The translations under genes and the position numbers were made by a program. DNA of 64,000 nt from AC-32 sp963788215 (lineage in GTDB: Bacteria; Actinomycetota; Thermoleophilia; Gaiellales; Gaiellaceae): positions 186,001 to 250,000 of the forward strand of contig CAWBFX010000008.1 in assembly GCA_963788215.1 (NCBI GenBank). The letters are read 5' to 3'. Shown here one piece after another: positions 7,628 through 16,112 of this stretch. The notes beneath the pieces are model-generated. The model saw only the letters and a list, made by a program, of their open reading frames with translations. It had not been told where the DNA came from and did no database searches. Position 1 is the stretch's first letter, and every line of letters begins with the position of its first letter.

Positions 7628-8683
7628 TTGAGCCTGCAAGCCGTGTCATTAGAAGACCTTGGCTGGGACGCGTTCTTCCAGGAAGCGTTCCAGCCGTACG
7701 AGAACGACAACCTGATTCCGGCGCGCGTCGCGGCGCGCCACCACGGGCCGTGCGAGCTCTTGACCGAGCTCGGGCGGCTGGGAGGAGTGCCCGCGGGACG
7801 CCTCGCCGAGGATGAGCTCCCTGCTGTCGGCGACTGGGTCGCCGTCCGCCCGCTCGACGGCGAGCGCAAGGCGGTGATCGAGGCGGTACTGCCGCGCAAG
7901 ACCTCCTTCACGCGCAAGGAGGCCTGGGGCCGGACGGTCGCACAGGTCGTCGCGGCGAACGTCGACACCGTCTTCCTCGTGACGGCGTTCGGGCACGACC
8001 TGAGCCCGCGGCGGATCGAGCGCTACCTCACGGCCGCCTGGGACAGCGGGTCGAACCCGGTGATCGTCGTCAACAAGGCGGATCTCGCCCTCGATCCGGC
8101 GGCGGAGCTGGCGGACGTCGAGGCGGTGGCGATGGGCGTGTCTGTCTTGACCGTCAGTGCGGCGCTGGACGAAGGGATCGAGGAGCTCGAAGCGCACCTC
8201 GTCCCCGGCCGCACGATCGCGCTGCTCGGCTCGTCGGGCGTCGGCAAGTCGACGCTCGTCAACCGGCTCGCCGGCCGTGAGGTGCTCCTCACTGCCGAGA
8301 TCCGCTCCGACGGGCGCGGACGACACACGACCACGCACCGCGAGCTCGTCCCGCTGGAGTCCGGCGCGCTGCTGATCGACACGCCGGGCATGCGCGAGCT
8401 TCAGCTGTGGGCCGGCGAGGACGCGCTCGACTCGAGCTTCGCGGAGATCGCGGACCTGGCCGGCGAGTGCAAGTTCTCCGACTGCTCGCACGAGCACGAG
8501 CCCGGCTGCGCGATCAAGTCCGCTTTGTCGGACGGCTCACTTCCGGCCGACCGCTGGTCGAGCTACCTCAAGCTGCAGCGTGAGATCCGGGCCCTCGAGG
8601 TCCGGAAGGACGCCCGCCTTCGGGCCGAGTCGCGCAAGGCAATGCGCGCCCGAGCGAGGAGGATGCGCAACAGTTCGTATTAG
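7628..8683 (+). CDS. rsgA: Ribosome small-subunit-dependent GTPase RsgA
   Basis: A 351-aa circularly permuted GTPase that helps late 30S subunit maturation. An N-terminal OB-fold-like part (to about residue 95) precedes the GTPase motifs in the permuted order G4 (NKAD), G1 (GSSGVGKST, from residue 201) and G3 (DTPGM). A C-terminal zinc knuckle CKFSDCSHEHEPGC follows. The TTG start at 7628 is chosen because AAAGGAG (7615-7621) precedes it. An in-frame ATG at 7577 lies inside the terminator hairpin and is unlikely. The gene sits behind a leader ORF and terminator, so expression is probably set by attenuation. Confidence 0.92.
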   Translation: MSLQAVSLEDLGWDAFFQEAFQPYENDNLIPARVAARHHGPCELLTELGRLGGVPAGRLAEDELPAVGDWVAVRPLDGERKAVIEAVLPRKTSFTRKEAWGRTVAQVVAANVDTVFLVTAFGHDLSPRRIERYLTAAWDSGSNPVIVVNKADLALDPAAELADVEAVAMGVSVLTVSAALDEGIEELEAHLVPGRTIALLGSSGVGKSTLVNRLAGREVLLTAEIRSDGRGRHTTTHRELVPLESGALLIDTPGMRELQLWAGEDALDSSFAEIADLAGECKFSDCSHEHEPGCAIKSALSDGSLPADRWSSYLKLQREIRALEVRKDARLRAESRKAMRARARRMRNSSY

Positions 8684-8719
8684 GCAGAGCCGCAAGCGGG
8701 GTTCCGACAAACTCTCCCC

Positions 8720-9652
8720 GTGACCATCACGCTCCAGGTCTTGATCAGCGGGCTGGCCGCCGGCGGGGTCTACGGGCTCTTTGCCGCCGGGCACTCGCTG
8801 ATGTACCGCCTGACGGGAATCGTCAACTTCGCGTTCGGCGACCTCGTCGGGCTCGGGATCTTCGCGACGCTGCTCGTCCTGGCGGGGACCTCGCCCGTGA
8901 CGCAGTCGGGGGCGCACGAGCCGCGCTTCCTGGGCGCGCTGATCGTCGGCCTCGTGCTCTGCGTCGCCGCCGGGGTGGCGACCTATGTAGGAATCGTCCA
9001 GCCGTACCTCGCGCGCGGATCGACGATCGGCTGGGTCGCGGGCACCGCGGCGGTCGCGTTCGCCATCCGCGCCGTGATCGGCGCCACCTTCCAGCGGGCG
9101 AGCTACGTCTTCCCGGATCCGCTGCCGTTTCACCGCGTCGGCTCCGCCGGGTTCATCCGCGTGGCCGGAGCGCATGTCGAGGCTCGGGCGTTCTTCGTGA
9201 TCGGGCTGGCGCTCGCGCTCGCGCTGGGCTCGGCGTGGTTGCTCGAGCGAACGCGCTTCGGGCGCGCCTTGCGCGCGGTCGCGGACGACGCGGAGGGCGC
9301 GCGTGTCGTCGGCGTGCCGGTCGACCTGTTCGTTGCGCTTGCGTTCGGGCTCGTCGGCGCCCTCGCGATGATCGCGGCGATCGCGGCCGCTCCGGGTGAG
9401 GCGGTGAGCGCGAACACGGGGACGCTGCTCGGGCTGAAGGGGCTCGTCGCGGCGCTCGCGGTGCGCTTCGGCCCGCCGCTCCGCGCGTTCGCGGCGGGGC
9501 TGGTGCTCGGGGTCGTCGAGGCGGGGATCGCGAACGTCCACCTCGGGTCGTGGCAGCTCGGGCCGTCATACCGCGAGGTTCTGCCGATCGCGTTCGTGCT
9601 GTTGCTGATCGCGGCGTGGCCTTCGCGCGAGGCGCTGGAGGAACGAGAGTGA
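8720..9652 (+). CDS. livH: Branched-chain amino-acid ABC permease, LivH type
   Basis: A 310-aa membrane permease of the LivH family, one half of the channel of a high-affinity branched-chain amino-acid type importer. It shows 7-8 hydrophobic segments and the conserved openers LISGLAAGGVYGLFAAGHSLMYRLTGIVNFAFGDL and, mid-protein, TRFGRALRAVADDAEGARVVGVPV, the cytoplasmic loop that docks the ATPase. The GTG start has no obvious ribosome site. Its stop overlaps the GTG of the fused permease-ATPase gene, showing translational coupling. Confidence 0.9.
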   Translation: MTITLQVLISGLAAGGVYGLFAAGHSLMYRLTGIVNFAFGDLVGLGIFATLLVLAGTSPVTQSGAHEPRFLGALIVGLVLCVAAGVATYVGIVQPYLARGSTIGWVAGTAAVAFAIRAVIGATFQRASYVFPDPLPFHRVGSAGFIRVAGAHVEARAFFVIGLALALALGSAWLLERTRFGRALRAVADDAEGARVVGVPVDLFVALAFGLVGALAMIAAIAAAPGEAVSANTGTLLGLKGLVAALAVRFGPPLRAFAAGLVLGVVEAGIANVHLGSWQLGPSYREVLPIAFVLLLIAAWPSREALEERE

Positions 9653-11490
9653 GCACGGCCGCGTTCTCGCGCACCGGAACCGAGCTGCGGCGCGCATTCA
9701 CCGAGGCGCGCTCGGGCTGGAGCTTGCACGGGTGGATCGCTGTCGCCGCGGTGGCGCTCGCGGCCCTCGTCCCCTTCCTGTCGCTGCCGGGCGTGCGCGT
9801 GGACGGGCTCGCGAACACCGTCTACCTCGCGGTGGCTGCGACCGGCCTCGGGTTGACGGTCGGCGGCGCGGGCTTGCCGTCGCTCGGGCAGGGCGCGTTC
9901 CTCGCGGTCGGCGGGTTCACCTCGGCCTTGCTGATGGCCCGCGAGGGCTGGCCGCTGGAGCCGGCCGCGCTCGCCGGCGCGGCTGCGGCCGTCGTCGCGG
10001 CCTTGCTCTCGGGCGGCGTCGTCCGGCTCAAGCCGGCGTTCGTCGCCGTCAGCACCTGGCTCCTCGCCTGGCTCGTCTGGCTCTTCCTGCTCGCCTTTCC
10101 GTCGGTCTCGGGCGGCTCCCAGGGCCTGATCGTCCCGGAGCGGAACCTGCTCGGGCTCGCCGCGACCCCGACCGTGCACTTCGAGGTGGCGCTCGCGCTC
10201 CTCGTTCTGTGCGCGGTCGGAATCGCTGCCGTGCGCCGCTCGGCCGCCGGGCTCGAGCTCTCGGCGCTGCGGCAGGCGCCGCCGCTCGCGACCTCGCTCG
10301 GCGTGAGACTCGCGCGCCGGCGGCTGGGCGCGTTCGTCGCCTCGGCCTTCATCGCAGGGCTCTCGGGCGGCCTCGCCGTGCAGCTCGCCTCGGTCGCGGA
10401 CCCCGCGGCGTACGACCCGTTCCTGTCGTTCAAGCTGCTCGTCGCGGTCCTCCTCGGCGGTGCCGCGGCGACGCTCGGGCCGGCCGTCGGCATCGCGGTG
10501 CTCGGCCTGATCGGGCTCCTGGCCGACCCCCTCGCGCGTGTGCTCCAGCTGCCGCTCGAGCGCTTCGACACGGCGGTCGCGGCCGTGCTGCTGCTGTTCG
10601 TGCTCGCCCTCGGCGGCGCGGGGATCATCCCGTGGCTCGAGCAGCTCCGCCCCCGCCCCGAGCGCCGGAGACGCCAAGTAACACAGTGTTACAAGGAGGG
10701 TGAGGCGCTGGGTGCTCCGGCGGAGACCGTGCTCGTTGCGGAAGGCCTGCGGAAGGCGTTCGGCGGCGTCGTCGCGCTCGACGGGCTGTCGCTCGAGCTG
10801 GCGCGCGGGCGGACGACGGCGCTCGTCGGCCCGAACGGATCGGGAAAGACGACCGCGCTGCGCTTGCTCTCGGGCACGGAACAGGCCGACTCAGGCCGCG
10901 TGCTCCTCGGCGGCCGGGACGTGAGCGAGGCCTCGACCCACGAGCGCGTCCGGCTCGGCCTCGCGCGGACCCTGCAGACGACCGTCGCCTTCGCGGAGCT
11001 GACCGCGCTCGAGAGCGTCCTCGTCGGCAGGAGCGCCCGCCGCCGGCACGGAGGCGCGATCAGGGCCGCGCTCGCGACTCCCAGCTCGCGCGCCGAGGAG
11101 CGCGCCGCCGAGACAGCGGGTCTCGAGGCGCTCGCGCTCGTCGGCCTCGAGCGCGAGGCCGACACTCCCGCACCCGAGCTGACCAGCTCTCAGCGCCGAC
11201 TCGTCGCCCTCGCGGCGGCGCTCGCCGCCGAGCCGGACGTCCTGCTCGTCGACGAGCTCGCCGCGGGCGCCGGCGCGGAGGAGCTGGAGCGCCTCGCGGA
11301 GGTCGTCGACCGCGTCCGCATGCGCGGAGTCGCGTTGCTTCTCGTCGAGCACAACCTCAGGCTGATCCGGCTCGTCGCCGACCGCGTGATCGTCCTCGCA
11401 GCGGGCCGCGCTGTCGCCGAAGGGCCCGTCGCGGAGATCGCCGAGACCGAGGTTCTCCGCAGCGCGTATCTCGGCGCGCAGCGCCTGTAA
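9649..11490 (+). CDS. Fused LivM permease and LivG ATPase
   Basis: A 613-aa fusion. Residues about 25-340 are a LivM-type permease with many helices and LRQAPPLATSLGV as the ATPase-docking loop. Residues about 365-613 form an ABC ATPase. Walker A GPNGSGKT is at 394-401, Walker B VLLVDEL with E536, and the switch His is H568. The signature is degenerate: LTSSQ at 511-515, where LivG-type proteins have a Gly, and the usual Pro after Walker B Glu is Leu. Start GTG 9649 overlaps the livH stop. The inter-domain linker is encoded partly by a palindromic repeat (10674-10696). No LivF follows, so this ATPase may work as a homodimer. Confidence 0.85.
   Translation: MSTAAFSRTGTELRRAFTEARSGWSLHGWIAVAAVALAALVPFLSLPGVRVDGLANTVYLAVAATGLGLTVGGAGLPSLGQGAFLAVGGFTSALLMAREGWPLEPAALAGAAAAVVAALLSGGVVRLKPAFVAVSTWLLAWLVWLFLLAFPSVSGGSQGLIVPERNLLGLAATPTVHFEVALALLVLCAVGIAAVRRSAAGLELSALRQAPPLATSLGVRLARRRLGAFVASAFIAGLSGGLAVQLASVADPAAYDPFLSFKLLVAVLLGGAAATLGPAVGIAVLGLIGLLADPLARVLQLPLERFDTAVAAVLLLFVLALGGAGIIPWLEQLRPRPERRRRQVTQCYKEGEALGAPAETVLVAEGLRKAFGGVVALDGLSLELARGRTTALVGPNGSGKTTALRLLSGTEQADSGRVLLGGRDVSEASTHERVRLGLARTLQTTVAFAELTALESVLVGRSARRRHGGAIRAALATPSSRAEERAAETAGLEALALVGLEREADTPAPELTSSQRRLVALAAALAAEPDVLLVDELAAGAGAEELERLAEVVDRVRMRGVALLLVEHNLRLIRLVADRVIVLAAGRAVAEGPVAEIAETEVLRSAYLGAQRL
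10674..10696. repeat. Palindromic element, copy 1
   Basis: The 15-bp palindrome GTAACACAGTGTTAC (10678-10692) with CCAA and AAGG flanks is repeated at 36365-36387 with only the central base changed. Here it is translated as part of the LivM-LivG linker and is followed by GGAGG. Confidence 0.7.
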
Positions 11491-11493
11491 CCT
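11488..11493 (+). promoter_or_regulatory. -10 TAACCT made from the upstream stop codon
   Basis: The TAA stop of the fused ATPase gene begins TAACCT, which ends 6 nt before the ATG at 11500: leaderless spacing for the binding-protein gene. Confidence 0.45.
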
Positions 11494-11499
11494 CACGCC

Positions 11500-12726
11500 A
11501 TGCGCCGGACCGTTGTCGTGCTCGCCGGCCTGGCGCTGCTCGCCGCGGGTTGCGGGAAGAGCGGCCACGAGTCGGGCGGCAAGGTCCTCGTCGCCGTCGA
11601 CATCCCGGTGACGGGGAGCCCGTACATCGCGCAGACGATTCGCCACGGTGTCGAGCTCGCCACGTCGGGGATCAACTCCGGCGGCGGGCTGATCGTCGGC
11701 AACCGCAGCTACCAGCTCGACGTCAAGGTCTACGACAATCACCTCTCCGCGCGCCGCGCTGTGGCGGACACCAGGAGCGCGCTCGACGCGGGTGCCGTCG
11801 CGATCATCACGGACGGCACCGGGGTGGACGCGACCTGGCAGATCGCGGCAAAGGAGAACGTGCCGGTCGGCATCGTCTACGACGGCGCGTCCGGGCTCGT
11901 CGATCCGCAGAGCCGCCCGAACGTCTTTCGGATCGCGCCCACGAACCACGGGATGGCGTTTCGCTACGCCGAGTACCTGATCCCTAAGAAGCTCAAGATC
12001 GGGCTCCTCCACGACGACAGCGCGTACGGCCAAGAGGGCTCGGCCGACCTCGAGAAGGCCTTCTCGGAGAACCCGGAGTCGGTTGCGACGCGGCTGACGC
12101 TGCCGGCGGGCTCGTCCGATCTCTCCGCCCAGATCCTGCGCGCGCGCCGGTCCGGGGCTACGGCGCTGCTCGTCTGGGGCCAGCCTCCGACGATCGCGGC
12201 CGTGCTCACCGCCGCTCGCAGCCTGGGCTGGCAGGTTCCCGTCTACGCGCCTCCCACCGGCGCGGACCCGTACATCCGGCAGCGTCTCGCCGACCATCCC
12301 GACTGGGTCGACGGGCTCACCTTCGCGGGCAGTCGCCTGACAGCCGAGGTCGGGACCGGGCCGTTCCTCAGCTTCCAGTCCCAGTACGAGGCGGCCTACG
12401 GCGCCGACAAGGTTGGGGTCAAGACCTCCGAGGGCAAGGCGGTCGTCCAGCCGCCCGAGTTCGCCATGTACTCCTACGACTTCGCGCACGTGCTCGTGGC
12501 CGCGCTGACGCGGGCGGGCTCACTCGATTCGAAGAAGGTCCTCGCCGCGCTCAACCAGGTCACGACCCAGGGGGCGAACGGCGACGAGCGGGGTTTCAAC
12601 GAGCACAACCACGAGGGCGTCGTCGACGACGATGTCTACTTCGCGCGCTTCCACGACATGACCTATGCGCCGGTGAAGGACGACCCGCTCTCGTCCACGC
12701 TGCCTTCGATCCCGCAGACGCGATGA
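11500..12726 (+). CDS. ABC importer substrate-binding lipoprotein (LivJ-like)
   Basis: A 408-aa periplasmic-binding-type protein (type 1 fold) of the branched-chain amino-acid family. The N-terminus is a lipoprotein signal peptide with lipobox LAAGC, so Cys18 would be lipid-anchored on the outer face of the membrane. The mature part starts KVLVAVDIPVTGSPYIAQTIRHGVELATSGINSGGG and has ITDGTGVDATWQIAAKENVPVG and LLHDDSAYGQEGSADLEKAF, typical of the family. It probably feeds the LivH and LivM-LivG proteins encoded just upstream. Ligand unknown: branched-chain amino acids, amides and aromatic compounds are all possible for this family. Confidence 0.88.
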   Translation: MRRTVVVLAGLALLAAGCGKSGHESGGKVLVAVDIPVTGSPYIAQTIRHGVELATSGINSGGGLIVGNRSYQLDVKVYDNHLSARRAVADTRSALDAGAVAIITDGTGVDATWQIAAKENVPVGIVYDGASGLVDPQSRPNVFRIAPTNHGMAFRYAEYLIPKKLKIGLLHDDSAYGQEGSADLEKAFSENPESVATRLTLPAGSSDLSAQILRARRSGATALLVWGQPPTIAAVLTAARSLGWQVPVYAPPTGADPYIRQRLADHPDWVDGLTFAGSRLTAEVGTGPFLSFQSQYEAAYGADKVGVKTSEGKAVVQPPEFAMYSYDFAHVLVAALTRAGSLDSKKVLAALNQVTTQGANGDERGFNEHNHEGVVDDDVYFARFHDMTYAPVKDDPLSSTLPSIPQTR

Positions 12727-13889
12727 GCCGGCGTGCGCGCGTCCTTCTCGCGTTCTCGGCGGCGGCGCTCGCGCTGCCGGCTGCGGCCGCGTCGGAGCGA
12801 CGCCAGCAGGTCGTGCTGCCCGGGCCCGTGCCTTACCCGACGCCGGTCCCGCCGCTCGTCGGAAAGACGGCTCTGCCGCAGATCTACATCGGGCCGGCCT
12901 TGCACATCGGAAGCGACGAGCTCGTCAAGGTGGGCGTCGGGCCGGGCGGGCGGCCGGCCCGAGTGCGTGTCCGGCAGCGTCTCCTCATCCGCGGCCAGGG
13001 CGACTACCAGCTCGCGATCAGCGGCCCGATCGACGACGTCCGCCCGGCGCCCGGCACGCAGTCCAGCCCGGGCCTGCGCTCCGACCAGCTCCTCTGGGCC
13101 GGCTTCTCGCCGGGCCGAAAGGTGCTGGCGGCGGACGCCTTCCTGCGCGCCCGGGACGCCGCGCCCTACCTGCCGCTTCGTCTGCACCTCCAGCGCGACG
13201 GCGACCGCGCGGTCCTCACCGTCACGAACGCGACCGCCGTCCCGCAGCAGGTCTACTCCGGAAAGGTTCAGCTGCCGGAGCTCGCGAGGCTGCTCGACGA
13301 GACGCGCCGAGCGTCGCTCGCCGGGGTGCGCTTGAAGGGAACCTTCGCGAACTTCATCGGCGAGGTGCGGACGCTGAAGCAGCCGGTCCGGATCGCCGCG
13401 CCCCTTCGCGTCCAGGGCGAGCTCACGCTCCCGGGCCAGGCGCCTGTCAGCTTCGACCGGACACTCGGGGACGGGCAGCCGCTCAGCTTCCAGGTCGAGG
13501 CTCGCGGGCAGGGCGTGCCGAAGGTGCACCTGCAGGCGCGCCCCGCGCCCGTCGTGCGGGAGCTTCGGCCGCCGGGCGCGTCGACGTGGGCCGCCGCGCT
13601 CAGCCGGCGCTCGCAGCCGGTCGACGAGGTCGTCCACCGCCTGATGACGACGCGCATGCAGATGGTCCGGTCCGACCAGTTCCAGAGCTTCCTCGCCGAC
13701 CCTGACGCGGACGGCCGCGCCCGGTCCGTGTACGAGTACGAGACGGTGGCGGTCAAATCGCATCGCTCGGCCGCCGCTGCCCGGCCGCAGGAAGACGGCG
13801 GCGGCAGCGACGCGCTGCTCGTCGCCCTGGCCGTGATCGGCTCGGTCGCGCTCGCAGGCGGCGGGCTCGTCGCCTGGGCGCACAGCTAG
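12723..13889 (+). CDS. Secreted or membrane-anchored protein of unknown function
   Basis: A 388-aa protein with a Sec signal peptide (cleavage near PAAAASE, residues 20-26) and a C-terminal hydrophobic anchor (about 360-386), so most of it would lie outside the membrane. The middle is beta-rich, with no motif I recognise; a Pro-rich PGPVPYPTPVPPLVG stretch follows the signal. Its ATG overlaps the stop of the importer lipoprotein (ATGA), so it is co-translated with the transporter. It could be an accessory cell-surface protein, but nothing in its residues gives a function. Confidence 0.6.
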   Translation: MSRRARVLLAFSAAALALPAAAASERRQQVVLPGPVPYPTPVPPLVGKTALPQIYIGPALHIGSDELVKVGVGPGGRPARVRVRQRLLIRGQGDYQLAISGPIDDVRPAPGTQSSPGLRSDQLLWAGFSPGRKVLAADAFLRARDAAPYLPLRLHLQRDGDRAVLTVTNATAVPQQVYSGKVQLPELARLLDETRRASLAGVRLKGTFANFIGEVRTLKQPVRIAAPLRVQGELTLPGQAPVSFDRTLGDGQPLSFQVEARGQGVPKVHLQARPAPVVRELRPPGASTWAAALSRRSQPVDEVVHRLMTTRMQMVRSDQFQSFLADPDADGRARSVYEYETVAVKSHRSAAAARPQEDGGGSDALLVALAVIGSVALAGGGLVAWAHS

Positions 13890-13923
13890 GAGGATCGACC
13901 CGCGCCGCAGCGAACGGCCCCAC

Positions 13924-14451
13924 ATGGCGGACGTGCCGGACATGCTCGTCCTCAAGCGCGACCGTGACCTGGAGGGCCGGCTCAACGACATCTGGGTCCG
14001 TCGCGTGCTCATGGCTCTGATCGCCGCGGTACCGGTGGTTGCGCTGTTCAACGTCTTCGGCCAGCGGCCCGACTCGACCACCCTCGTCTCGCCGGAGGCC
14101 TCGCTCAAGATCTACGCGCCGTCACACCTTCGCGGCGGACTGCTCTTCCAGGCGCGCTTTCACGTGACCGCGCGCGAGGAGATCAAGGACGCGTACCTCG
14201 TGCTGGGCCCCGGCTGGGCCGAGGGCATGACGATCAACACGATCGAGCCGAGCCCCGTCAGCGAGGCCAGCAACAACGGCCGCATCTCGCTCGAGCTCGG
14301 CCACATCCCGGCGGGCCAGAGCTACATCCTCTTCACGGACTTCCAGGTCAACCCGACGAACGTCGCTTTCGGCCGCCGCCAGACCGTCTGGCTGACCGAC
14401 GGCAAGGCGCGGCTGATCACCTTCGAGCGCGAGATCAACGTCTACCCGTAA
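13924..14451 (+). CDS. Single-pass membrane protein of unknown function
   Basis: A 175-aa protein with a short cytoplasmic head, one membrane helix (about residues 27-47, VLMALIAAVPVVALFNVFG) and a beta-rich outer domain of about 125 residues (ASLKIYAPSHLRGGLLFQARF onward). It fits a bitopic protein with an immunoglobulin-like extracytoplasmic domain. The stop shares one base with the ATG of the DUF421 gene (TAATG), so the two are probably made together and may form a complex. No family recognised. Confidence 0.6.
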   Translation: MADVPDMLVLKRDRDLEGRLNDIWVRRVLMALIAAVPVVALFNVFGQRPDSTTLVSPEASLKIYAPSHLRGGLLFQARFHVTAREEIKDAYLVLGPGWAEGMTINTIEPSPVSEASNNGRISLELGHIPAGQSYILFTDFQVNPTNVAFGRRQTVWLTDGKARLITFEREINVYP

Positions 14452-14894
14452 TGGACCTCGTCATCCGCGCAATCGCCCTGTTCGCGTTCATGTACCTGCT
14501 GACGCGCGTGATGGGCAGGCGCGAGCTCTCCTCGCTCGAGCCGTTCGACCTGATCCTCCTGATCGTGCTCGGGGACTCGATCCAGCAAGGGCTGACGCAG
14601 GACGACTACTCGGTGACCGGCGCGGTGATTGCGGTAGGGACGATCGCCGTGCTGCAGCTCGTCGTGTCGTACTCGTCTTGGAGGTTCCGCTGGGCGCGCA
14701 GCTTCCTGAGCGGCGACCCGATCGTGCTCGTCCAGGACGGCGAGGTGATCGAACGCAACATCAAGCGCGAGCGGATCACGCACGAGGAACTCGCCGAGCA
14801 GGCGCGCGGTCAGCAGATCGCGTCCCTCGGCGACGTGCAGTGGGCGGTCTTCGAGCCGAGCGGATCCATCAGCTTCATTCCGAAGAAGCAGTAG
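14451..14894 (+). CDS. DUF421 (YetF-like) membrane protein
   Basis: A 147-aa protein of the DUF421/YetF family: three N-terminal helices, then a small cytoplasmic domain. Family hallmarks are RVMGRRELSSLEPFDLILLIVLGD near the start and VLVQDGEVIERNIKRERITHEELAEQAR, where the family has a conserved docked strand-helix unit. Members have roles in spore or envelope physiology in Bacillus, but the molecular function is unknown. It is shorter than the typical 200-230 aa, lacking the C-terminal extension. Confidence 0.8.
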   Translation: MDLVIRAIALFAFMYLLTRVMGRRELSSLEPFDLILLIVLGDSIQQGLTQDDYSVTGAVIAVGTIAVLQLVVSYSSWRFRWARSFLSGDPIVLVQDGEVIERNIKRERITHEELAEQARGQQIASLGDVQWAVFEPSGSISFIPKKQ

Positions 14895-14897
14895 CCT
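14892..14897 (+). promoter_or_regulatory. -10 TAGCCT made from the upstream stop codon
   Basis: The TAG stop of the DUF421 gene begins TAGCCT, ending 7 nt before GTG 14905: leaderless spacing. Confidence 0.45.
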
Positions 14898-14904
14898 CGG
14901 CGCC

Positions 14905-15834
14905 GTGCCGCTCTACCTGACCGAAGCCCAGGTCGCCGAGCTCTTGACGCCCGCCGACGCGCTCGAGGCCGTCGAAGGATCGTTTCGCCGGCTGGCGGCC
15001 GGGGAGGCCGAGAATTTGCCGCGCAGGCGCGCCGAGGTCGAGGGCGGTCTGTTCGCGCTGATGGCCGCGGTCGACCACGAGCTCGGTCTCGCAGGGCTGA
15101 AGGCGTACACCTGGCTCGAGCAGGGGACGCCCTTCGTCGTCGTTCTCTTCGACACGGAGAAGGCAGAGCTTGCGGGCGTGATCGAGGCCGACAAGCTCGG
15201 GCAGCTACGCACCGGAGCGGCGAGCGGCGTGGCCGCGAAGTTCCTCGCCCGCGAGGGAGCGGCGTCGCTCGGGGTGATCGGCTGCGGCTGGCAGGCGCGC
15301 AGTCAGGTCGCGTGCATCCGCGAGGCGCTGCCGGGGATCGAGCGGGTCGTCGCCTACTGCCGCAACGAGACCAAGCTGAAGAAGTTCTGCAAGGAGGTCG
15401 GCGCCGAGCCCGGCGAGACAAACCGCGATGCGGCGCAGCAGGACGTAGTCGTGACCGCGACGACCTCGAAGGACCCGGTGCTCCGCGGGGAGTGGCTGCA
15501 CGAGGGCGCGCTCGTCTGCGCGATCGGCGCGAATGACCCGCGCCGCCGCGAGCTCGACAACGTCGTCCTCGAGCGGGCCGCGTTCGTGTGCTGCGACTCG
15601 GTGGAGCAGTCGCGCCAGGAGTCTGGCGACCTGATCGAGCCGGTCGAGGCCGGCGTGCTCGACTGGCTCGAGGTGCACGAGCTGCAGGAGGTGATCGCCG
15701 GCGAGCTGCCAGGCCGCCAGGCCGACGCCGACGTCGTCCTCTTCAAGTCGAACGGTCTCGCTGCCTGGGACGTCGCGATCGGCGCGGTGGCGCTTCAGCG
15801 TGCGCGCGAGCGCGGGGTCGGGACGCAGGTCTAG
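14905..15834 (+). CDS. Ornithine cyclodeaminase/mu-crystallin family protein
   Basis: A 309-aa NAD(P)-dependent enzyme of the ornithine cyclodeaminase/mu-crystallin family, which includes alanine dehydrogenases, ketimine reductases and true cyclodeaminases. It opens LYLTEAQVAELLTPADALEAVEGSF, as in the family. The Rossmann motif is LGVIGCGWQARSQ, and IEADKLGQLRTGAASGVAAKFLARE is the helix containing the conserved R-T-G/A signature. The reaction cannot be assigned from the sequence alone. It is convergent with the small minus-strand gene, overlapping it by 4 nt. Confidence 0.85.
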   Translation: MPLYLTEAQVAELLTPADALEAVEGSFRRLAAGEAENLPRRRAEVEGGLFALMAAVDHELGLAGLKAYTWLEQGTPFVVVLFDTEKAELAGVIEADKLGQLRTGAASGVAAKFLAREGAASLGVIGCGWQARSQVACIREALPGIERVVAYCRNETKLKKFCKEVGAEPGETNRDAAQQDVVVTATTSKDPVLRGEWLHEGALVCAIGANDPRRRELDNVVLERAAFVCCDSVEQSRQESGDLIEPVEAGVLDWLEVHELQEVIAGELPGRQADADVVLFKSNGLAAWDVAIGAVALQRARERGVGTQV

Positions 15835-16085
15835 GTCTCGAGCTGGGCGCGCTTCTCTGCGACGACGCTCTCGCCGAGCGCGTGCACGACCTCGGGCCGG
15901 TCGAGCAGCCGCGCGACCTCGCTGTCCGTGAGGCGATTCCGGACGTACGCGTCTTCGAGGATGTCGTGCAGCGACCGTCCCCGCTCGTGCTCGCGAATCA
16001 CGTAGGCGGCGACGCGCTCTTCCTTGCCGGAGCGGGTGAACAGGAACGAGAACGGATTGCGCAGGAACTCGGAGAGGCGGACCAT
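15831..16085 (-). CDS. Small helical protein of unknown function
   Basis: An 84-aa protein rich in charged helices: SGKEERVAAYVIREHERGRSLHDILEDAYVRNRLTDSEVARLLDRPEVVHALG. The ATG at 16085 is chosen over a longer frame because a TAGGAT hexamer ends 7 nt upstream, and it removes the overlap with the divergent gene. Similar short proteins are common beside other actinobacterial housekeeping genes, but I cannot name a family. Probably cytosolic: no signal or membrane helix. Confidence 0.6.
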   Translation of the reverse strand: MVRLSEFLRNPFSFLFTRSGKEERVAAYVIREHERGRSLHDILEDAYVRNRLTDSEVARLLDRPEVVHALGESVVAEKRAQLET

Positions 16086-16092
16086 CGGATTG

Positions 16093-16106
16093 ATCCTAGT
16101 TAGAGT
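16093..16106. promoter_or_regulatory. Back-to-back -10 hexamers of a divergent leaderless pair
   Basis: TAGGAT on the minus strand (16093-16098) ends 7 nt before ATG 16085, and TAGAGT on the plus strand (16101-16106) ends 6 nt before GTG 16113. The two hexamers are only 2 nt apart, so the polymerases would exclude each other. Confidence 0.5.
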
Positions 16107-16112
16107 CGGGCC

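Noticed and set aside
9550..9648. Extended N-terminus of the LivM-LivG fusion from 9550
   Set aside because: It would overlap the end of livH by more than 100 nt; GTG 9649 overlaps the livH stop exactly.
10700..10924. Separate LivG start at GTG 10700 after GGAGG
   Set aside because: That GTG is in a different frame from the ATPase; the ATPase reads through from LivM without a break.
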